Below are positions 8,681-17,596 of a stretch of DNA of 64,000 nucleotides, piece after piece (the first letter of the stretch is position 1; each line of letters opens with the position of its first letter). This stretch comes from Pseudomonas brassicacearum subsp. brassicacearum. Lineage in GTDB: Bacteria > Pseudomonadota > Gammaproteobacteria > Pseudomonadales > Pseudomonadaceae. The notes beneath the pieces were generated by a model. The model saw nothing but the letters and a program-made list of their open reading frames with translations, did no database searches and had not been told where the DNA came from. Where the stretch lies: NCBI RefSeq assembly GCF_008801605.1, contig NZ_VZPJ01000001.1, positions 1,215,704-1,279,703 of the forward strand. Direction: 5' to 3'. The position numbers and the translations under genes were made by a program.

Positions 8681-9670
8681 TCAAACCGCCTCGGCCAACT
8701 GGGGCTGTTCGGCCAGCAAAGGGGCCTGCTGATCCTTGAGCCAACGCGCCACCAGCGGCCAGACTTCAAGATGCGCAGCCTTGCTGACCAGCATCTCGAC
8801 GTGACCGAAGTCTTCGGTGAAACCCTGTCCCCGGCCCAGGCAGACAAACTGCTTGTGCTCGGAACCAATCTGATCGAAGAGCTTGCGGCACGCCCAGGTC
8901 GGGTCCTGGTGATCGCCTGTGGCACTCACCGCCAACACCGGCAACTGGACATCGGCCAACCCGGCCCACCAGTTCTTCTCGGCATCGCCGAAACGTCCGA
9001 ACAGGCCGTACCAGCGCATGCTTTCCAGGGCCAGGCCGATGGGCTCGTCCTCGGGGCCGCGCTTGAGCCTTGAACCGGACAATTGAGCAAAACGCTTGAG
9101 GATGAAGCGACCGCTCCACTCCACTGGCGGAATCTTCAACGGCCAGTAGGTACGGCTGACCTGGGTACCAAAGAACGCCGCCGAAGCCACCGCCGGCTCG
9201 CCCAGGTAATGGCCGCCCAAGGCGGCCGCCAGGGTGATGCCACCCAGGGAGTGACCGATCCAGTGGGGCACTTGCCCACTCTGCTCACGCACGAAGGCGC
9301 CAATGGCCGGCAAGTCGTAGCGGGCGTAGTCGGCCACGCGATTGTTGCGATAGCCCTGGTTGCGCTGGGACAACCCATGGCCGCGCATCTCGGGAATCCA
9401 GACATCGAACCCCAGGCGTGCCAGGTACGCGCCCAGGCCCAGGCCCTTGGGGGAATACCAGAAACGCCGATTGGAAAAACTGCCGTGCAACAGGATCACC
9501 GGGACCCCACGGGTTTCGCAGGCGTCGGCCATGCCCAGCCGGGTGACGGCCAGTTCGACGCTGGCGTCCGGGCTGTTGCCGGGTTTCAAGCGATAGACAT
9601 CTTCGCTCAGATCACCGCGCCGCTCGGCGCTGATCAGGGCGACAGGAAAGAGGTTGCTGCTGCTTTGCAT
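8681..9670 (-). CDS. Alpha/beta-hydrolase (probable esterase/lipase)
   Basis: A 329-residue alpha/beta-hydrolase. An HG oxyanion motif (ILLHGSF) lies near residue 60, the nucleophile elbow GHSLGG in mid-sequence, and an ATGDHQDP stretch plus FGHVEML supply the likely acid and histidine near the end. There is no clear signal peptide, so it is probably cytoplasmic. The ATG at 9670 is preferred over a TTG 15 bases upstream. It sits between ppsA and rraA on the same strand but is separated from ppsA by a REPIN, so it probably has its own promoter. Substrate unknown. Confidence 0.8.
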   Translation of the reverse strand: MQSSSNLFPVALISAERRGDLSEDVYRLKPGNSPDASVELAVTRLGMADACETRGVPVILLHGSFSNRRFWYSPKGLGLGAYLARLGFDVWIPEMRGHGLSQRNQGYRNNRVADYARYDLPAIGAFVREQSGQVPHWIGHSLGGITLAAALGGHYLGEPAVASAAFFGTQVSRTYWPLKIPPVEWSGRFILKRFAQLSGSRLKRGPEDEPIGLALESMRWYGLFGRFGDAEKNWWAGLADVQLPVLAVSATGDHQDPTWACRKLFDQIGSEHKQFVCLGRGQGFTEDFGHVEMLVSKAAHLEVWPLVARWLKDQQAPLLAEQPQLAEAV

Positions 9671-9697
9671 GATCTTCTTGCACAAAAAAAAGACGAC

Positions 9698-9785
9698 TGT
9701 GGGAGCGAGCTTGCTCGCGATGGCGGTGGATCAGCAAAACAATCTTGGCTGACACTCCGCTATCGCGAGCAAGCTCGCTCCCACA
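9698..9785. repeat. REPIN, GCGAGC subtype
   Basis: Inverted pair of TGTGGGAGCGAGCTTGCTCG palindromes with a spacer of about 35 bases. It separates the ppsA stop from the downstream hydrolase gene on the same strand. Confidence 0.9.
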
Positions 9786-9828
9786 AAGGTTACCCGGCTT
9801 ACATTACCGGTGAGGCCCCTTCACTCGA

Positions 9829-12204
9829 TCAGACCGCCGCCTGACCCTCAGCCAGGAAGAACCAGGTTTCCAACACGGAGTCCGGGTTCAACGAAACGCT
9901 TTCGATGCCCTGCTCCATCAGCCACTTGGCCAGGTCCGGGTGGTCCGAAGGGCCCTGGCCGCAGATGCCGATGTACTTGCCAGCCTTGTTGCAGGCGGCG
10001 ATGGCGTTGGCCAGCAGCTTCTTGACCGCCGGATTCCGCTCGTCGAACAGGTGCGCGATGATCCCGGAGTCGCGGTCCAGGCCCAGGGTCAGCTGGGTCA
10101 GGTCGTTGGAACCGATGGAGAAGCCGTCGAAGAACTCGAGGAATTCTTCAGCCAGGATCGCGTTGGACGGCAGCTCGCACATCATGATCACGCGCAGGCC
10201 GTTTTCGCCACGGGCCAGGCCGTTTTCCGCCAGCAGGTCGACGACCTGGCTCGCTTCGCCCAGGGTCCGGACGAACGGCACCATGATCTCGACGTTGGTC
10301 AGGCCCATCTCGTTGCGCACGCGCTTGAGGGCGCGGCACTCGAGTTCGAAGCAGTCACGGAACGCTTCGCTGATGTAGCGCGAAGCGCCACGGAAGCCCA
10401 GCATCGGGTTTTCTTCTTCCGGCTCGTAAAGCTTGCCGCCGATCAGGTTGGCGTATTCGTTGGACTTGAAGTCCGACAGGCGCACGATGACCTTTTTCGG
10501 CCAGAACGCTGCGGCCAGGGTGCTGATGCCTTCCACCAGCTTCTCGACGTAGAAACCGACCGGATCGTTGTAACCGGCAATGCGCTTGTCGACGCTGTCC
10601 TTGATTTCCTGCGGCAGGCCGTCGTAGTTCAGCAGCGCCTTGGGGTGCACGCCGATCATGCGATTGATGATGAACTCCAGGCGGGCCAGGCCCACGCCAG
10701 CGTTCGGCAGCTGCGCGAAGTCGAAGGCGCGGTCCGGGTTGCCGACGTTCATCATGATCTTGAACGGCAGGTCCGGCATGGCGTCCACGGAGTTCTTCTT
10801 GATGTCGAAGCCCAGTTCGCCTTCGAAGATGTAGCCGGTATCGCCTTCGGCGCAGGACACGGTCACACCCTGGCCATCCTTGAGCAATTCGGTGGCGTTG
10901 CCGCAACCGACCACTGCTGGGATCCCCAGTTCACGGGCGATGATCGCCGCGTGGCAGGTACGCCCGCCGCGGTTGGTGACGATGGCGCTGGCGCGCTTCA
11001 TCACCGGTTCCCAGTCCGGGTCGGTCATGTCGGAGACCAGTACGTCACCGGCCTGGACCTTGTCCATCTCCGAGACGTCCTTGATGATCCGCACCTTGCC
11101 GGCGCCGATGCGCTGGCCGATGGCGCGGCCTTCCACCAGCACGGTGCCGGTTTCCTTGAGCAGGTAGCGCTCCATGACGTTGGCCTGGGTGCGGCTCTTC
11201 ACGGTTTCCGGGCGGGCTTGCACGATGTACAGCTTGCCGTCGTCACCGTCCTTGGCCCATTCGATGTCCATCGGGCACTTGTAGTGCTGTTCGATGATCA
11301 TCGCCTGCTTGGCCAGTTCGCTGACTTCGGCGTCACTCAGGCAGAAACGCGCGCGCTCGGCCTTGTCCACGTCGACGGTCTTCACCGAACGACCGGCCTT
11401 GGCTTCGTCGCCGTAGATCATCTTGATGGCCTTGCTGCCCAGGTTGCGGCGCAGGATGGCCGGGCGACCGGCTTGCAGCGTGCCTTTGTGGACGTAGAAC
11501 TCATCCGGGTTCACCGCGCCCTGCACGACGGTTTCACCCAGGCCGTAGGCGCCGGTGATGAACACCACGTCACGGAAGCCCGACTCGGTGTCGAGGGTGA
11601 ACATCACGCCGGCGGTGCCGGTTTCGGAGCGGACCATGCGCTGCACACCGGCGGACAGGGCAACCAGCTTGTGGTCGAAGCCCTGGTGCACGCGGTAGGA
11701 AATGGCACGGTCGTTGAAAAGGGAGGCAAAGACTTCCTTGGCGGCGCGGATGACGTTTTCCACGCCACGAATGTTCAGGAAGGTTTCCTGCTGGCCGGCG
11801 AAGGAGGCGTCCGGCAGGTCTTCGGCGGTGGCCGAGGAACGCACGGCGACGGCGATGTCGGGATTACCTTCGGACAGCTTGGCGAAAGCGGTGCGGATCT
11901 CGGCGTTCAGTTTCTCGGGGAACTCGGCTTCCATGATCCATTGGCGGATCTGGGCACCAGTCTTGGCCAGGGCATTGACGTCATCGACGTCCAGGGCATC
12001 GAGCGCATCGTGGATCTGCTTGTTCAGGCCGCTCAGTTCCAGGAAATCACGATAAGCCTGGGCGGTCGTGGCGAAGCCACCTGGCACCGATACGCCGGCA
12101 CCGGCGAGGTTGCTGATCATCTCGCCCAGGGATGCGTTCTTGCCCCCCACATGCTCCACATCATGGACGCCGAGCTTATCGAGGGAAACTACGTACTCTA
12201 CCAA
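9829..12204 (-). CDS. ppsA: Phosphoenolpyruvate synthase
   Basis: Converts pyruvate and ATP to PEP, AMP and phosphate in gluconeogenesis. The 791-residue chain has the N-terminal ATP-grasp half ([30 protein letters not shown]), the central swivelling phosphohistidine domain ([21 protein letters not shown], with the reactive His) and the C-terminal PEP-binding barrel ([20 protein letters not shown]). The start is TTG, reading [12 protein letters not shown], with GGAGAG 8 bases upstream; that N-terminus and length are what I know for Pseudomonas. The open frame runs on 48 codons upstream but has no ribosome site. The gene is divergent from its regulator, a common arrangement. Confidence 0.96.
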   Translation of the reverse strand: MVEYVVSLDKLGVHDVEHVGGKNASLGEMISNLAGAGVSVPGGFATTAQAYRDFLELSGLNKQIHDALDALDVDDVNALAKTGAQIRQWIMEAEFPEKLNAEIRTAFAKLSEGNPDIAVAVRSSATAEDLPDASFAGQQETFLNIRGVENVIRAAKEVFASLFNDRAISYRVHQGFDHKLVALSAGVQRMVRSETGTAGVMFTLDTESGFRDVVFITGAYGLGETVVQGAVNPDEFYVHKGTLQAGRPAILRRNLGSKAIKMIYGDEAKAGRSVKTVDVDKAERARFCLSDAEVSELAKQAMIIEQHYKCPMDIEWAKDGDDGKLYIVQARPETVKSRTQANVMERYLLKETGTVLVEGRAIGQRIGAGKVRIIKDVSEMDKVQAGDVLVSDMTDPDWEPVMKRASAIVTNRGGRTCHAAIIARELGIPAVVGCGNATELLKDGQGVTVSCAEGDTGYIFEGELGFDIKKNSVDAMPDLPFKIMMNVGNPDRAFDFAQLPNAGVGLARLEFIINRMIGVHPKALLNYDGLPQEIKDSVDKRIAGYNDPVGFYVEKLVEGISTLAAAFWPKKVIVRLSDFKSNEYANLIGGKLYEPEEENPMLGFRGASRYISEAFRDCFELECRALKRVRNEMGLTNVEIMVPFVRTLGEASQVVDLLAENGLARGENGLRVIMMCELPSNAILAEEFLEFFDGFSIGSNDLTQLTLGLDRDSGIIAHLFDERNPAVKKLLANAIAACNKAGKYIGICGQGPSDHPDLAKWLMEQGIESVSLNPDSVLETWFFLAEGQAAV

Positions 12205-12388
12205 GGTGATCTCTCCACTAACTGTGTTGGAAAAGCTCAAGGCACCGGTGGCTCCAGGGGAGCGATGACCGGCGATATGGCCTGGACCTGGAAAATAAGT
12301 GAGAATGCGGACCACTGGCGGCCAGCAAATCGCGCCTATCATATCCAAGAATCGTCACTAGCTCACTAGCTTAAGGCCCAAGGCGCAA

Positions 12389-13207
12389 ATGAAACGATCT
12401 GCTTTCTTTATCTCCGACGGCACCGGCATTACGGCCGAAACGCTAGGCCAAAGCCTGTTGGCACAGTTCGAAAACATTACCTTCGCCAAATTCATACGGC
12501 CGTACATCGACAGCGTCGACAAGGCGCGGGCCATGGTACAGCAAATCAATAAAGCCGCCGAAACCGACGGTTTCCGCCCGATTATCTTCGATACCATCGT
12601 CAATCAGGACATCCGTGAGATTCTCGCAACGTCCAATGGTTTCATGATCGACATTTTTTCCACGTTCCTGGCTCCCCTGGAGCAGGAACTGAGCGAGCAT
12701 TCCTCCTACTCGGTCGGCAAATCCCACTCCATCGGCCACAACTCCAACTACATGGAGCGGATCGAGGCGGTCAACTTCGCGCTGGACAACGATGACGGCG
12801 CGCGCACGCATTATTACGACAAGGCCGACCTGATCCTGGTGGGGGTGTCGCGCTGTGGTAAGACGCCGACGTGTCTGTACATGGCGATGCAGTTCGGCAT
12901 CCGTGCGGCCAACTACCCGCTGACCGAAGACGACATGGAGCGCCTGCAACTGCCCAGCGCCCTGCGCGCCCACCAGCACAAGCTGTTCGGCCTGACCATC
13001 GACCCGGACCGCCTTACCGCGATCCGCAACGAGCGCAAGCCCAACAGCCGCTATTCGAGCTATGCCCAGTGCGAGTTCGAAGTGCGCGAGGTGGAAAACC
13101 TGTTCCGGCGGGAGAATATTCCGCACATCAATTCCACGCATTTTTCCGTGGAAGAGATTTCGGCGAAGATCCTGGTGGAGAAAGGGGTGGAGCGGCGGTT
13201 CAAGTGA
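12389..13207 (+). CDS. ppsR: PEP synthase regulatory protein (bifunctional kinase/pyrophosphorylase, DUF299)
   Basis: ADP-dependent kinase and phosphate-dependent pyrophosphorylase that switches PpsA off and on by phosphorylating a threonine next to its catalytic histidine. The 272-residue protein starts [19 protein letters not shown], a family hallmark, and has the P-loop-like [15 protein letters not shown] at about residues 152-166. It is divergent from ppsA across 184 bases, which fits joint regulation. The ATG has AAGG 14 bases and AAGGCG 6 bases upstream. A REPIN follows the stop. Confidence 0.93.
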   Translation: MKRSAFFISDGTGITAETLGQSLLAQFENITFAKFIRPYIDSVDKARAMVQQINKAAETDGFRPIIFDTIVNQDIREILATSNGFMIDIFSTFLAPLEQELSEHSSYSVGKSHSIGHNSNYMERIEAVNFALDNDDGARTHYYDKADLILVGVSRCGKTPTCLYMAMQFGIRAANYPLTEDDMERLQLPSALRAHQHKLFGLTIDPDRLTAIRNERKPNSRYSSYAQCEFEVREVENLFRRENIPHINSTHFSVEEISAKILVEKGVERRFK

Positions 13208-13230
13208 GGTAGAGGCCTGAAGCAAAAACC

Positions 13231-13319
13231 TGTGGGAGCGAGCTTGCTCGCGATTGCGGTGTGTCAGCCGCATGAATGTTGCCTGACACTCCCCAATCGC
13301 GAGCAAGCTCGCTCCCACA
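13231..13319. repeat. REPIN, GCGAGC subtype
   Basis: Inverted pair of TGTGGGAGCGAGCTTGCTCG palindromes with a 40-base spacer, just after the ppsR stop and before the convergent mbtH gene. Confidence 0.9.
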
Positions 13320-13364
13320 TTGGTTCTGGTATGACTTCAGGATTTGTATTCCCCCTGCTTTCCT

Positions 13365-13388
13365 CCTGTGGAAGCTTGCTCCCACAGG
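13365..13388. repeat. Solo, shortened REP palindrome
   Basis: CCTGTGG and CCCACAGG flank GAAGCTTGCT, giving a single hairpin related to the neighbouring REPIN but with the core shortened. It ends 8 bases before the mbtH stop and may serve as its transcript end. Confidence 0.7.
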
Positions 13389-13395
13389 TTCTACC

Positions 13396-13623
13396 TCAAT
13401 GAGCCACAGCCGCCTGCTCTTCCATCTTCTTGCGCAGGCTCAGCGGGCGCATGTCGGTCCAGACTTCTTCGATGTAGGCCAGGCATTCCTTCTTGAACCC
13501 GCTTTTGCCGACGGTGCGCCAGCCTTCTGGGACGACCTTGTAGTCTGGCCAGATCGAATACTGTTCTTCGTGGTTGACCACGACCTGAAAGACGATGTCC
13601 TCGCGGTCGAATACTGAAGTCAT
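13396..13623 (-). CDS. MbtH-like NRPS accessory protein
   Basis: MbtH proteins bind adenylation domains of non-ribosomal peptide synthetases and are often needed for their activity. The 75-residue product has the family signature: [19 protein letters not shown], then [19 protein letters not shown]. The ATG at 13623 is followed by TSVFDREDI; the frame extends 13 codons upstream without a ribosome site. It lies 84 bases after pvdH on the same strand, and a PvdS-type promoter overlaps the pvdH stop, so it can be expressed with or without pvdH. Its likely partner in the window is PvdL. It corresponds to the MbtH gene next to pvdH in P. aeruginosa. Confidence 0.93.
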   Translation of the reverse strand: MTSVFDREDIVFQVVVNHEEQYSIWPDYKVVPEGWRTVGKSGFKKECLAYIEEVWTDMRPLSLRKKMEEQAAVAH

Positions 13624-13686
13624 GGGTGTCTCTCCATCTTTGCTCGAGGTTCGCGGCGGCATCTGCGCAGCCAGGATATGAAAGGA

Positions 13687-13710
13687 ACGTACGGGCCGGG
13701 GTGAAAATTA
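13687..13710 (-). promoter_or_regulatory. Probable PvdS-dependent promoter (iron-starvation box) for mbtH
   Basis: On the minus strand TAATT is followed after exactly 16 bases by CGT, one mismatch from the PvdS consensus TAAAT-N16/17-CGT. The TAA is also the pvdH stop codon. The box lies 64 bases before the mbtH ATG. The pvdL box shares the same TAATT variant. Confidence 0.6.
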
Positions 13711-15120
13711 GGCCTCGACGACCGCCGCCTGCAGGGCTCGCCCGAAAATCTCGGCAACCCGGTCGATTTCCGCCTTTGTGATGATCAGCGGTGGCAGGAA
13801 CCGCACCACGCCGCCTTGCCGGCCACCCAGTTCCAGGATCAGCCCGCGCTTGAGGCATTCACGTTGCAGCTGTGGCGCCAGCCGTGCATGTACCGGCGGA
13901 TGGCCCAGGGCGTCAGGCTTACCCGCCGGATCCACCAGTTCGACGCCGAGCATCAACCCGCGACCGCGGATATCGCCCAGTTGCGGGAAGTCTCGCTGCA
14001 GGATGCGCAGGTGCTCGCTCAAGCGTTCACCCATGGCCGCGGCGTGGGCCGGCAGGTCGTGCTCCTGCAGATAGCGCATCACTGCGGAACCGGCGGCCAT
14101 GGCCATCTGATTGCCACGGAAGGTCCCGGCGTGAGCGCCCGGCAGCCAGGTGTCGAGCCAATCGCGATAAACCACCACCGCCAGGGGCAGGCTGCCACCG
14201 ATGGCCTTGGACAGCACGACCACGTCCGGGATGATCCCGGCGTGCTCGAACGCAAACATCTTGCCGGTACGGCCAAAGCCGCTCTGGATTTCGTCGACGA
14301 TCAACGCCACCCCCGCCTGCTCGGTGATCCGCCGCAAACCGCGTAGCCAGTCCAGATCAGCGGGAATCACCCCGCCCTCGCCCTGCACCACTTCGACGAT
14401 GACGGCTGCCGGCAATTGCACGCCGGCCTCGGGGTCATTCAGCAGGTTTTCCAGGTAATGCAGATTGGCCTTCACGCCTTCGACACCACCCAGTCCGAAC
14501 GGGCAGCGGTAATCGTAGGGATAGGGCATGAACTGCACGCCGCTGCTGAGCAAGGCGCCCAAGGGTTTCTTCGGCCCCAGGCTGCCCATCAGGCTCAACG
14601 CCCCTTGGCTCATGCCGTGATAACCGCCCTGGAACGACAGCACGGTGCTGCGGCCGGTGGCGGTGCGTACCAGCTTGAGGGCGGCTTCCACCGCGTCGGT
14701 GCCGGTGGGGCCGCAGAACTGGATCTTCGCCTCGGCGGCCAGCTCTGCCGGCAACAAGCCGAACAGGTCCTGGACAAAACGGTCCTTGACCGGCGTGGTC
14801 AGGTCCAGGGTATGCAAGGGCAGCTCATCGGCCAGCACCTGCTGGATCGCTTCGATCACCACCGGATGGTTATGCCCCAGCGCCAAGGTGCCGGCGCCGG
14901 CCAGGCAGTCGATGAAGGTGCGACCCTCGACGTCCTCGACATACAGCCCCTTGGCACGCTTGAGGGCCAGGGGAATCCGCCTTGGGTAGCTGCGGGCGTT
15001 GGACTCCTGCCGATTCTGGCGGGCCAGCAGCGGCGACTCATTGAACTGGTAGAGCGTCTCGACCGGCGCAGGGCTGACCCGGGCCGGCTGTGCTTCGATA
15101 AGACTGTTGGCGACTGACAT
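13708..15120 (-). CDS. pvdH: L-2,4-diaminobutyrate:2-ketoglutarate 4-aminotransferase
   Basis: PLP-dependent class III aminotransferase that makes L-2,4-diaminobutyrate from aspartate semialdehyde, a building block of the pyoverdine chromophore. The 470-residue protein has the PLP-phosphate loop GPTGTDAVEAALKL, the VDEIQSGFGRTG motif with the PLP-binding Asp, and the Schiff-base lysine in VVLSKAIGG. The ATG at 15120 (MSVANSLIEAQ) has GGGG 7 bases upstream; an upstream extension of 36 codons is low quality. A consensus PvdS promoter lies about 97 bases upstream. Together with the Dab-selective third module of PvdL this fixes the role. Confidence 0.92.
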   Translation of the reverse strand: MSVANSLIEAQPARVSPAPVETLYQFNESPLLARQNRQESNARSYPRRIPLALKRAKGLYVEDVEGRTFIDCLAGAGTLALGHNHPVVIEAIQQVLADELPLHTLDLTTPVKDRFVQDLFGLLPAELAAEAKIQFCGPTGTDAVEAALKLVRTATGRSTVLSFQGGYHGMSQGALSLMGSLGPKKPLGALLSSGVQFMPYPYDYRCPFGLGGVEGVKANLHYLENLLNDPEAGVQLPAAVIVEVVQGEGGVIPADLDWLRGLRRITEQAGVALIVDEIQSGFGRTGKMFAFEHAGIIPDVVVLSKAIGGSLPLAVVVYRDWLDTWLPGAHAGTFRGNQMAMAAGSAVMRYLQEHDLPAHAAAMGERLSEHLRILQRDFPQLGDIRGRGLMLGVELVDPAGKPDALGHPPVHARLAPQLQRECLKRGLILELGGRQGGVVRFLPPLIITKAEIDRVAEIFGRALQAAVVEA

Positions 15121-15216
15121 CCCTCGACCCCGCAATACACTGAAGTAATGACCCAACGACACACCGCACAGGTGCATCTCCGGTCGGAGCGCACATGCAG
15201 GTTTCCTGTTGTGGAA

Positions 15217-15240
15217 ACGCATCAGCAACGCAGGGATTTA
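15217..15240 (-). promoter_or_regulatory. PvdS-dependent promoter (iron-starvation box) for pvdH
   Basis: Minus strand reads TAAATCCC... and CGT follows TAAAT after exactly 16 bases, a full match to the PvdS consensus. It lies about 97 bases upstream of the pvdH ATG. Confidence 0.82.
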
Positions 15241-15293
15241 CTCTCGGGCAGAACTTTGCGGGTCGACGCGATCAGTGGCTTGTTCATGAAGCC

Positions 15294-15381
15294 TGTGGGA
15301 GCAAAGCTTGCTCGCGATGCAGGCACCTCGGCCTGACTGTCGGCCAAGGTGATGCCATCGCGAGCAAGCTTTGCTCCCACA
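15294..15381. repeat. REPIN, GCAAAGC subtype
   Basis: TGTGGGAGCAAAGCTTGCTC and its mirror enclose about 35 bases. It lies between the pvdH promoter and the 3' end of dsbS. The core differs from the GCGAGC copies elsewhere by AAAG for GAG. Confidence 0.9.
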
Positions 15382-15412
15382 GAGCCGTTGCACAGGCCAT
15401 TGTTGGAGTGAA

Positions 15413-16741
15413 TCAGGCCGGTAACACCTGCACCGGCACCGTCAACTCGACCCGCAACCCATCCGGGCGCGTGTCGAAATGCAGGCCGCAGCCGCAACGC
15501 TGGACGATGGCCTGGACGATCGCCAGCCCCAGTCCGCAGCCGGTGCTCTGGCCATTGCGCCAGAAGCGCTGGGTCAGGTGCTGGATGTCGTCGGCGGCGA
15601 TGCCGGGGCCGTGGTCGCGGACCTGGAAGCGCACGCGCTGGCCGACCATCTCCAGGCTCAACTCCACATCGGTATCGTCCGGGGTATGGCGCAGGGCGTT
15701 ATCCAGCAGGTTGCGCAAGGCGGCGATGGAGAGCACCGCCGGCATCTGCACCGGTGCATCGGACAACCCTGGGGATACGTGCAGCCTGATCCGCCGCGAA
15801 TCACTGCTGACTGCATCCTGGATCGCCAGTCGGGCGACCTGCTCGGCGTTGCATTGCACGCCATCGTCGAACGACAGGCTGCCTTCGACCCGCGCCAGCA
15901 ACAGCAACTGTTCGAGTGTGCGGTGCATGCGGTCGGCGCCCTCCTCGGCCCGAGCCAGGGACTGGTCGCGGGCGGCGCCTTCGGTCATGCGCGCCACTTG
16001 CAGGTGCGTCTTGATCGCGGTCAGCGGGCTGCGCAGCTCGTGGGCGGCGTCGCCGGTCAGCCGGCGCTCACGCTCGATGGTCTTGCCGATGCGCTGGAAC
16101 AACTGGTTCTGGGTCTCCAGCAGCGGTCGCAATTCGCTGGGCAGTGGATGGATCTGCAAGGGCTCCAGGGAATCGGCGCTACGCCGCATCAGCGCATCGC
16201 GAATGCGATTGAGCGGTGCCAGGCCCTGGCCAATGCCGAGCCACAACAGGCACAGGCAACCGAGCAGCGCCACGCCCACCGGCACCGAGGCGGCCAACAG
16301 TATCGACATGTTCAGGGCTTCGCGTTCGATCTGGCGGTCGGCGGTGGTGATGCGCAAATCGCCCCGGGCCAGGGTGAAGCTGCGCCAGGGCGCGCCGTCG
16401 ATCATCTGGTCGTGGAAGCCCATTTTCTCGGCTTCCAGGGTTTGTTCCGGAGTGCCGTGGCTGCGGGCGAGAATTTCGCCGCGCAAGGAACTGACCTGAC
16501 AGGCCATGCCGCCTGGAATGCTCAATTGTTCGGAGCTCAAATGCGTGCCGTCGCCCTTGCTCGGCAACGGTGGCATCTGTTCCAGCAACCCGGCGACCAT
16601 CCGCGCCGAAGCCACCAGGCGCTGGTCGAGGGAAAACATCATCTGGTTGCGCAGGTCACTGAGCATCCACGCCGCGGCCAGGGCCCAGATCAGGGCAAAG
16701 GCCGCGCCGAGGGTCAGGCTCAGGCGCAGTCGCAGGCTCAT
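15413..16741 (-). CDS. dsbS: Membrane sensor histidine kinase DsbS
   Basis: Sensor kinase with two membrane segments (about 10-30 and 145-170), a periplasmic domain between them, a HAMP-like linker, the H-box AAHELRSPLTAIK (His at residue 234), N-box LRNLLDNALRHT and ATP-lid motifs DHGPGI and GCGLGLAIV. The product is 442 residues; the ATG overlaps the dsbR stop as TGATG. The divergent dsbD-dsbE-dsbG operon identifies it as the copper-responsive DsbRS system described in P. aeruginosa. The only periplasmic cysteine is C81 (GGMACQVS), close to the Cu(I)-binding Cys82 I recall for that protein. The name rests on this context. Confidence 0.8.
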   Translation of the reverse strand: MSLRLRLSLTLGAAFALIWALAAAWMLSDLRNQMMFSLDQRLVASARMVAGLLEQMPPLPSKGDGTHLSSEQLSIPGGMACQVSSLRGEILARSHGTPEQTLEAEKMGFHDQMIDGAPWRSFTLARGDLRITTADRQIEREALNMSILLAASVPVGVALLGCLCLLWLGIGQGLAPLNRIRDALMRRSADSLEPLQIHPLPSELRPLLETQNQLFQRIGKTIERERRLTGDAAHELRSPLTAIKTHLQVARMTEGAARDQSLARAEEGADRMHRTLEQLLLLARVEGSLSFDDGVQCNAEQVARLAIQDAVSSDSRRIRLHVSPGLSDAPVQMPAVLSIAALRNLLDNALRHTPDDTDVELSLEMVGQRVRFQVRDHGPGIAADDIQHLTQRFWRNGQSTGCGLGLAIVQAIVQRCGCGLHFDTRPDGLRVELTVPVQVLPA

Positions 16742-17421
16742 CACTTGGAAGACTCTCCACCTTCGGCCGGCCCCAGGCGATAGCCCAGGCCACGCACGGT
16801 CTCGACAATCCCGTTACCCAACTTGCGCCGCAGGTGATGGATATGGACGTTGAGGGCGTTGCTTTCCAGTTCGTCGTTGAACCCGTAGACGCTGTCCTTG
16901 AGCTGTTCAGTGGACAGCACCCGGCCGCGACTGTGCAACAGTGCCTGCAACAGCGATTGCTCGCGCCGGGACAGATCCACCGGTTGGCCGTCCAGGGTGG
17001 TTTCCCGACTGCTGGGGTCATAGGTCAGGCGACCGTGTTCGATCAGGTTGACGCTGCGCCCCGCCACGCGCCGCAGCAACGTGTGCAGGCGCGCCGCAAG
17101 TTCGCGCAGGTCGAAGGGTTTGAGCAGGTAGTCATCGGCGCCGGCCTGCAAGCCGTCGACCCGGTCGGTCACCGAGTCCCGGGCGGTGAGGATCAGCACC
17201 GGCGTCTCCAGCCCCTGCTGACGCAACTGCCTGAGCAGTTTGAGACCGTCCTCGTCGGGCAATCCCAAGTCCAGCACCATGACATCGAATTCCGCCACGC
17301 CGACCATCGCCCGCGCCGCCGATGCAGTGGCGACGTGCTCGACGGTCAGGCCCTGCGCCGCAAGACCGGCAACGATCCCGCTGGCAATCAACTCATCGTC
17401 TTCGCAGACCAGTACGCGCAT
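16741..17421 (-). CDS. dsbR: OmpR-family response regulator DsbR
   Basis: A 226-residue response regulator. The receiver domain has the acidic pair EDD at residues 7-9, phospho-acceptor Asp51 (VMVLDLGLP) and the conserved Lys in LLKPFDLREL. The C-terminal winged helix is typical of OmpR/PhoB (ALNVHIHHLRRKLG, VRGLGYRLG). The ATG at 17421 gives MRVLVCEDDE, the usual beginning; the frame stays open upstream without support. It precedes dsbS with a 1-base overlap and faces dsbD, where two 11-bp-spaced direct repeats are a likely binding site. Confidence 0.85.
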   Translation of the reverse strand: MRVLVCEDDELIASGIVAGLAAQGLTVEHVATASAARAMVGVAEFDVMVLDLGLPDEDGLKLLRQLRQQGLETPVLILTARDSVTDRVDGLQAGADDYLLKPFDLRELAARLHTLLRRVAGRSVNLIEHGRLTYDPSSRETTLDGQPVDLSRREQSLLQALLHSRGRVLSTEQLKDSVYGFNDELESNALNVHIHHLRRKLGNGIVETVRGLGYRLGPAEGGESSK

Positions 17422-17530
17422 GGTAAGCCCCGTGGAAAAAGGTACATTAGGCCGCCGGCCGATTAAGCCGACATTATGCGACGAGTACGGCCAACATGGG
17501 CGATCATTGGCGCCTGCCGGCCGTCGTCGG

Positions 17531-17549
17531 GTTAATCGACGGTTAATCG
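17531..17549 (+). promoter_or_regulatory. Direct repeat GTTAATCG with 11-bp period, likely DsbR box
   Basis: GTTAATCG occurs at 17531-17538 and again at 17542-17549, start to start 11 bases, one helical turn, as expected for OmpR-type regulators bound as head-to-tail dimers. It lies 48 bases before the dsbD ATG. A related sequence, CTTAATCG on the minus strand, is at 17460-17467 near dsbR. Binding is inferred. Confidence 0.6.
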
Positions 17550-17596
17550 CCAGCCGCCATTGTGTTTTCCACTTGCTTCGTTCTAAGGCTTTATCC

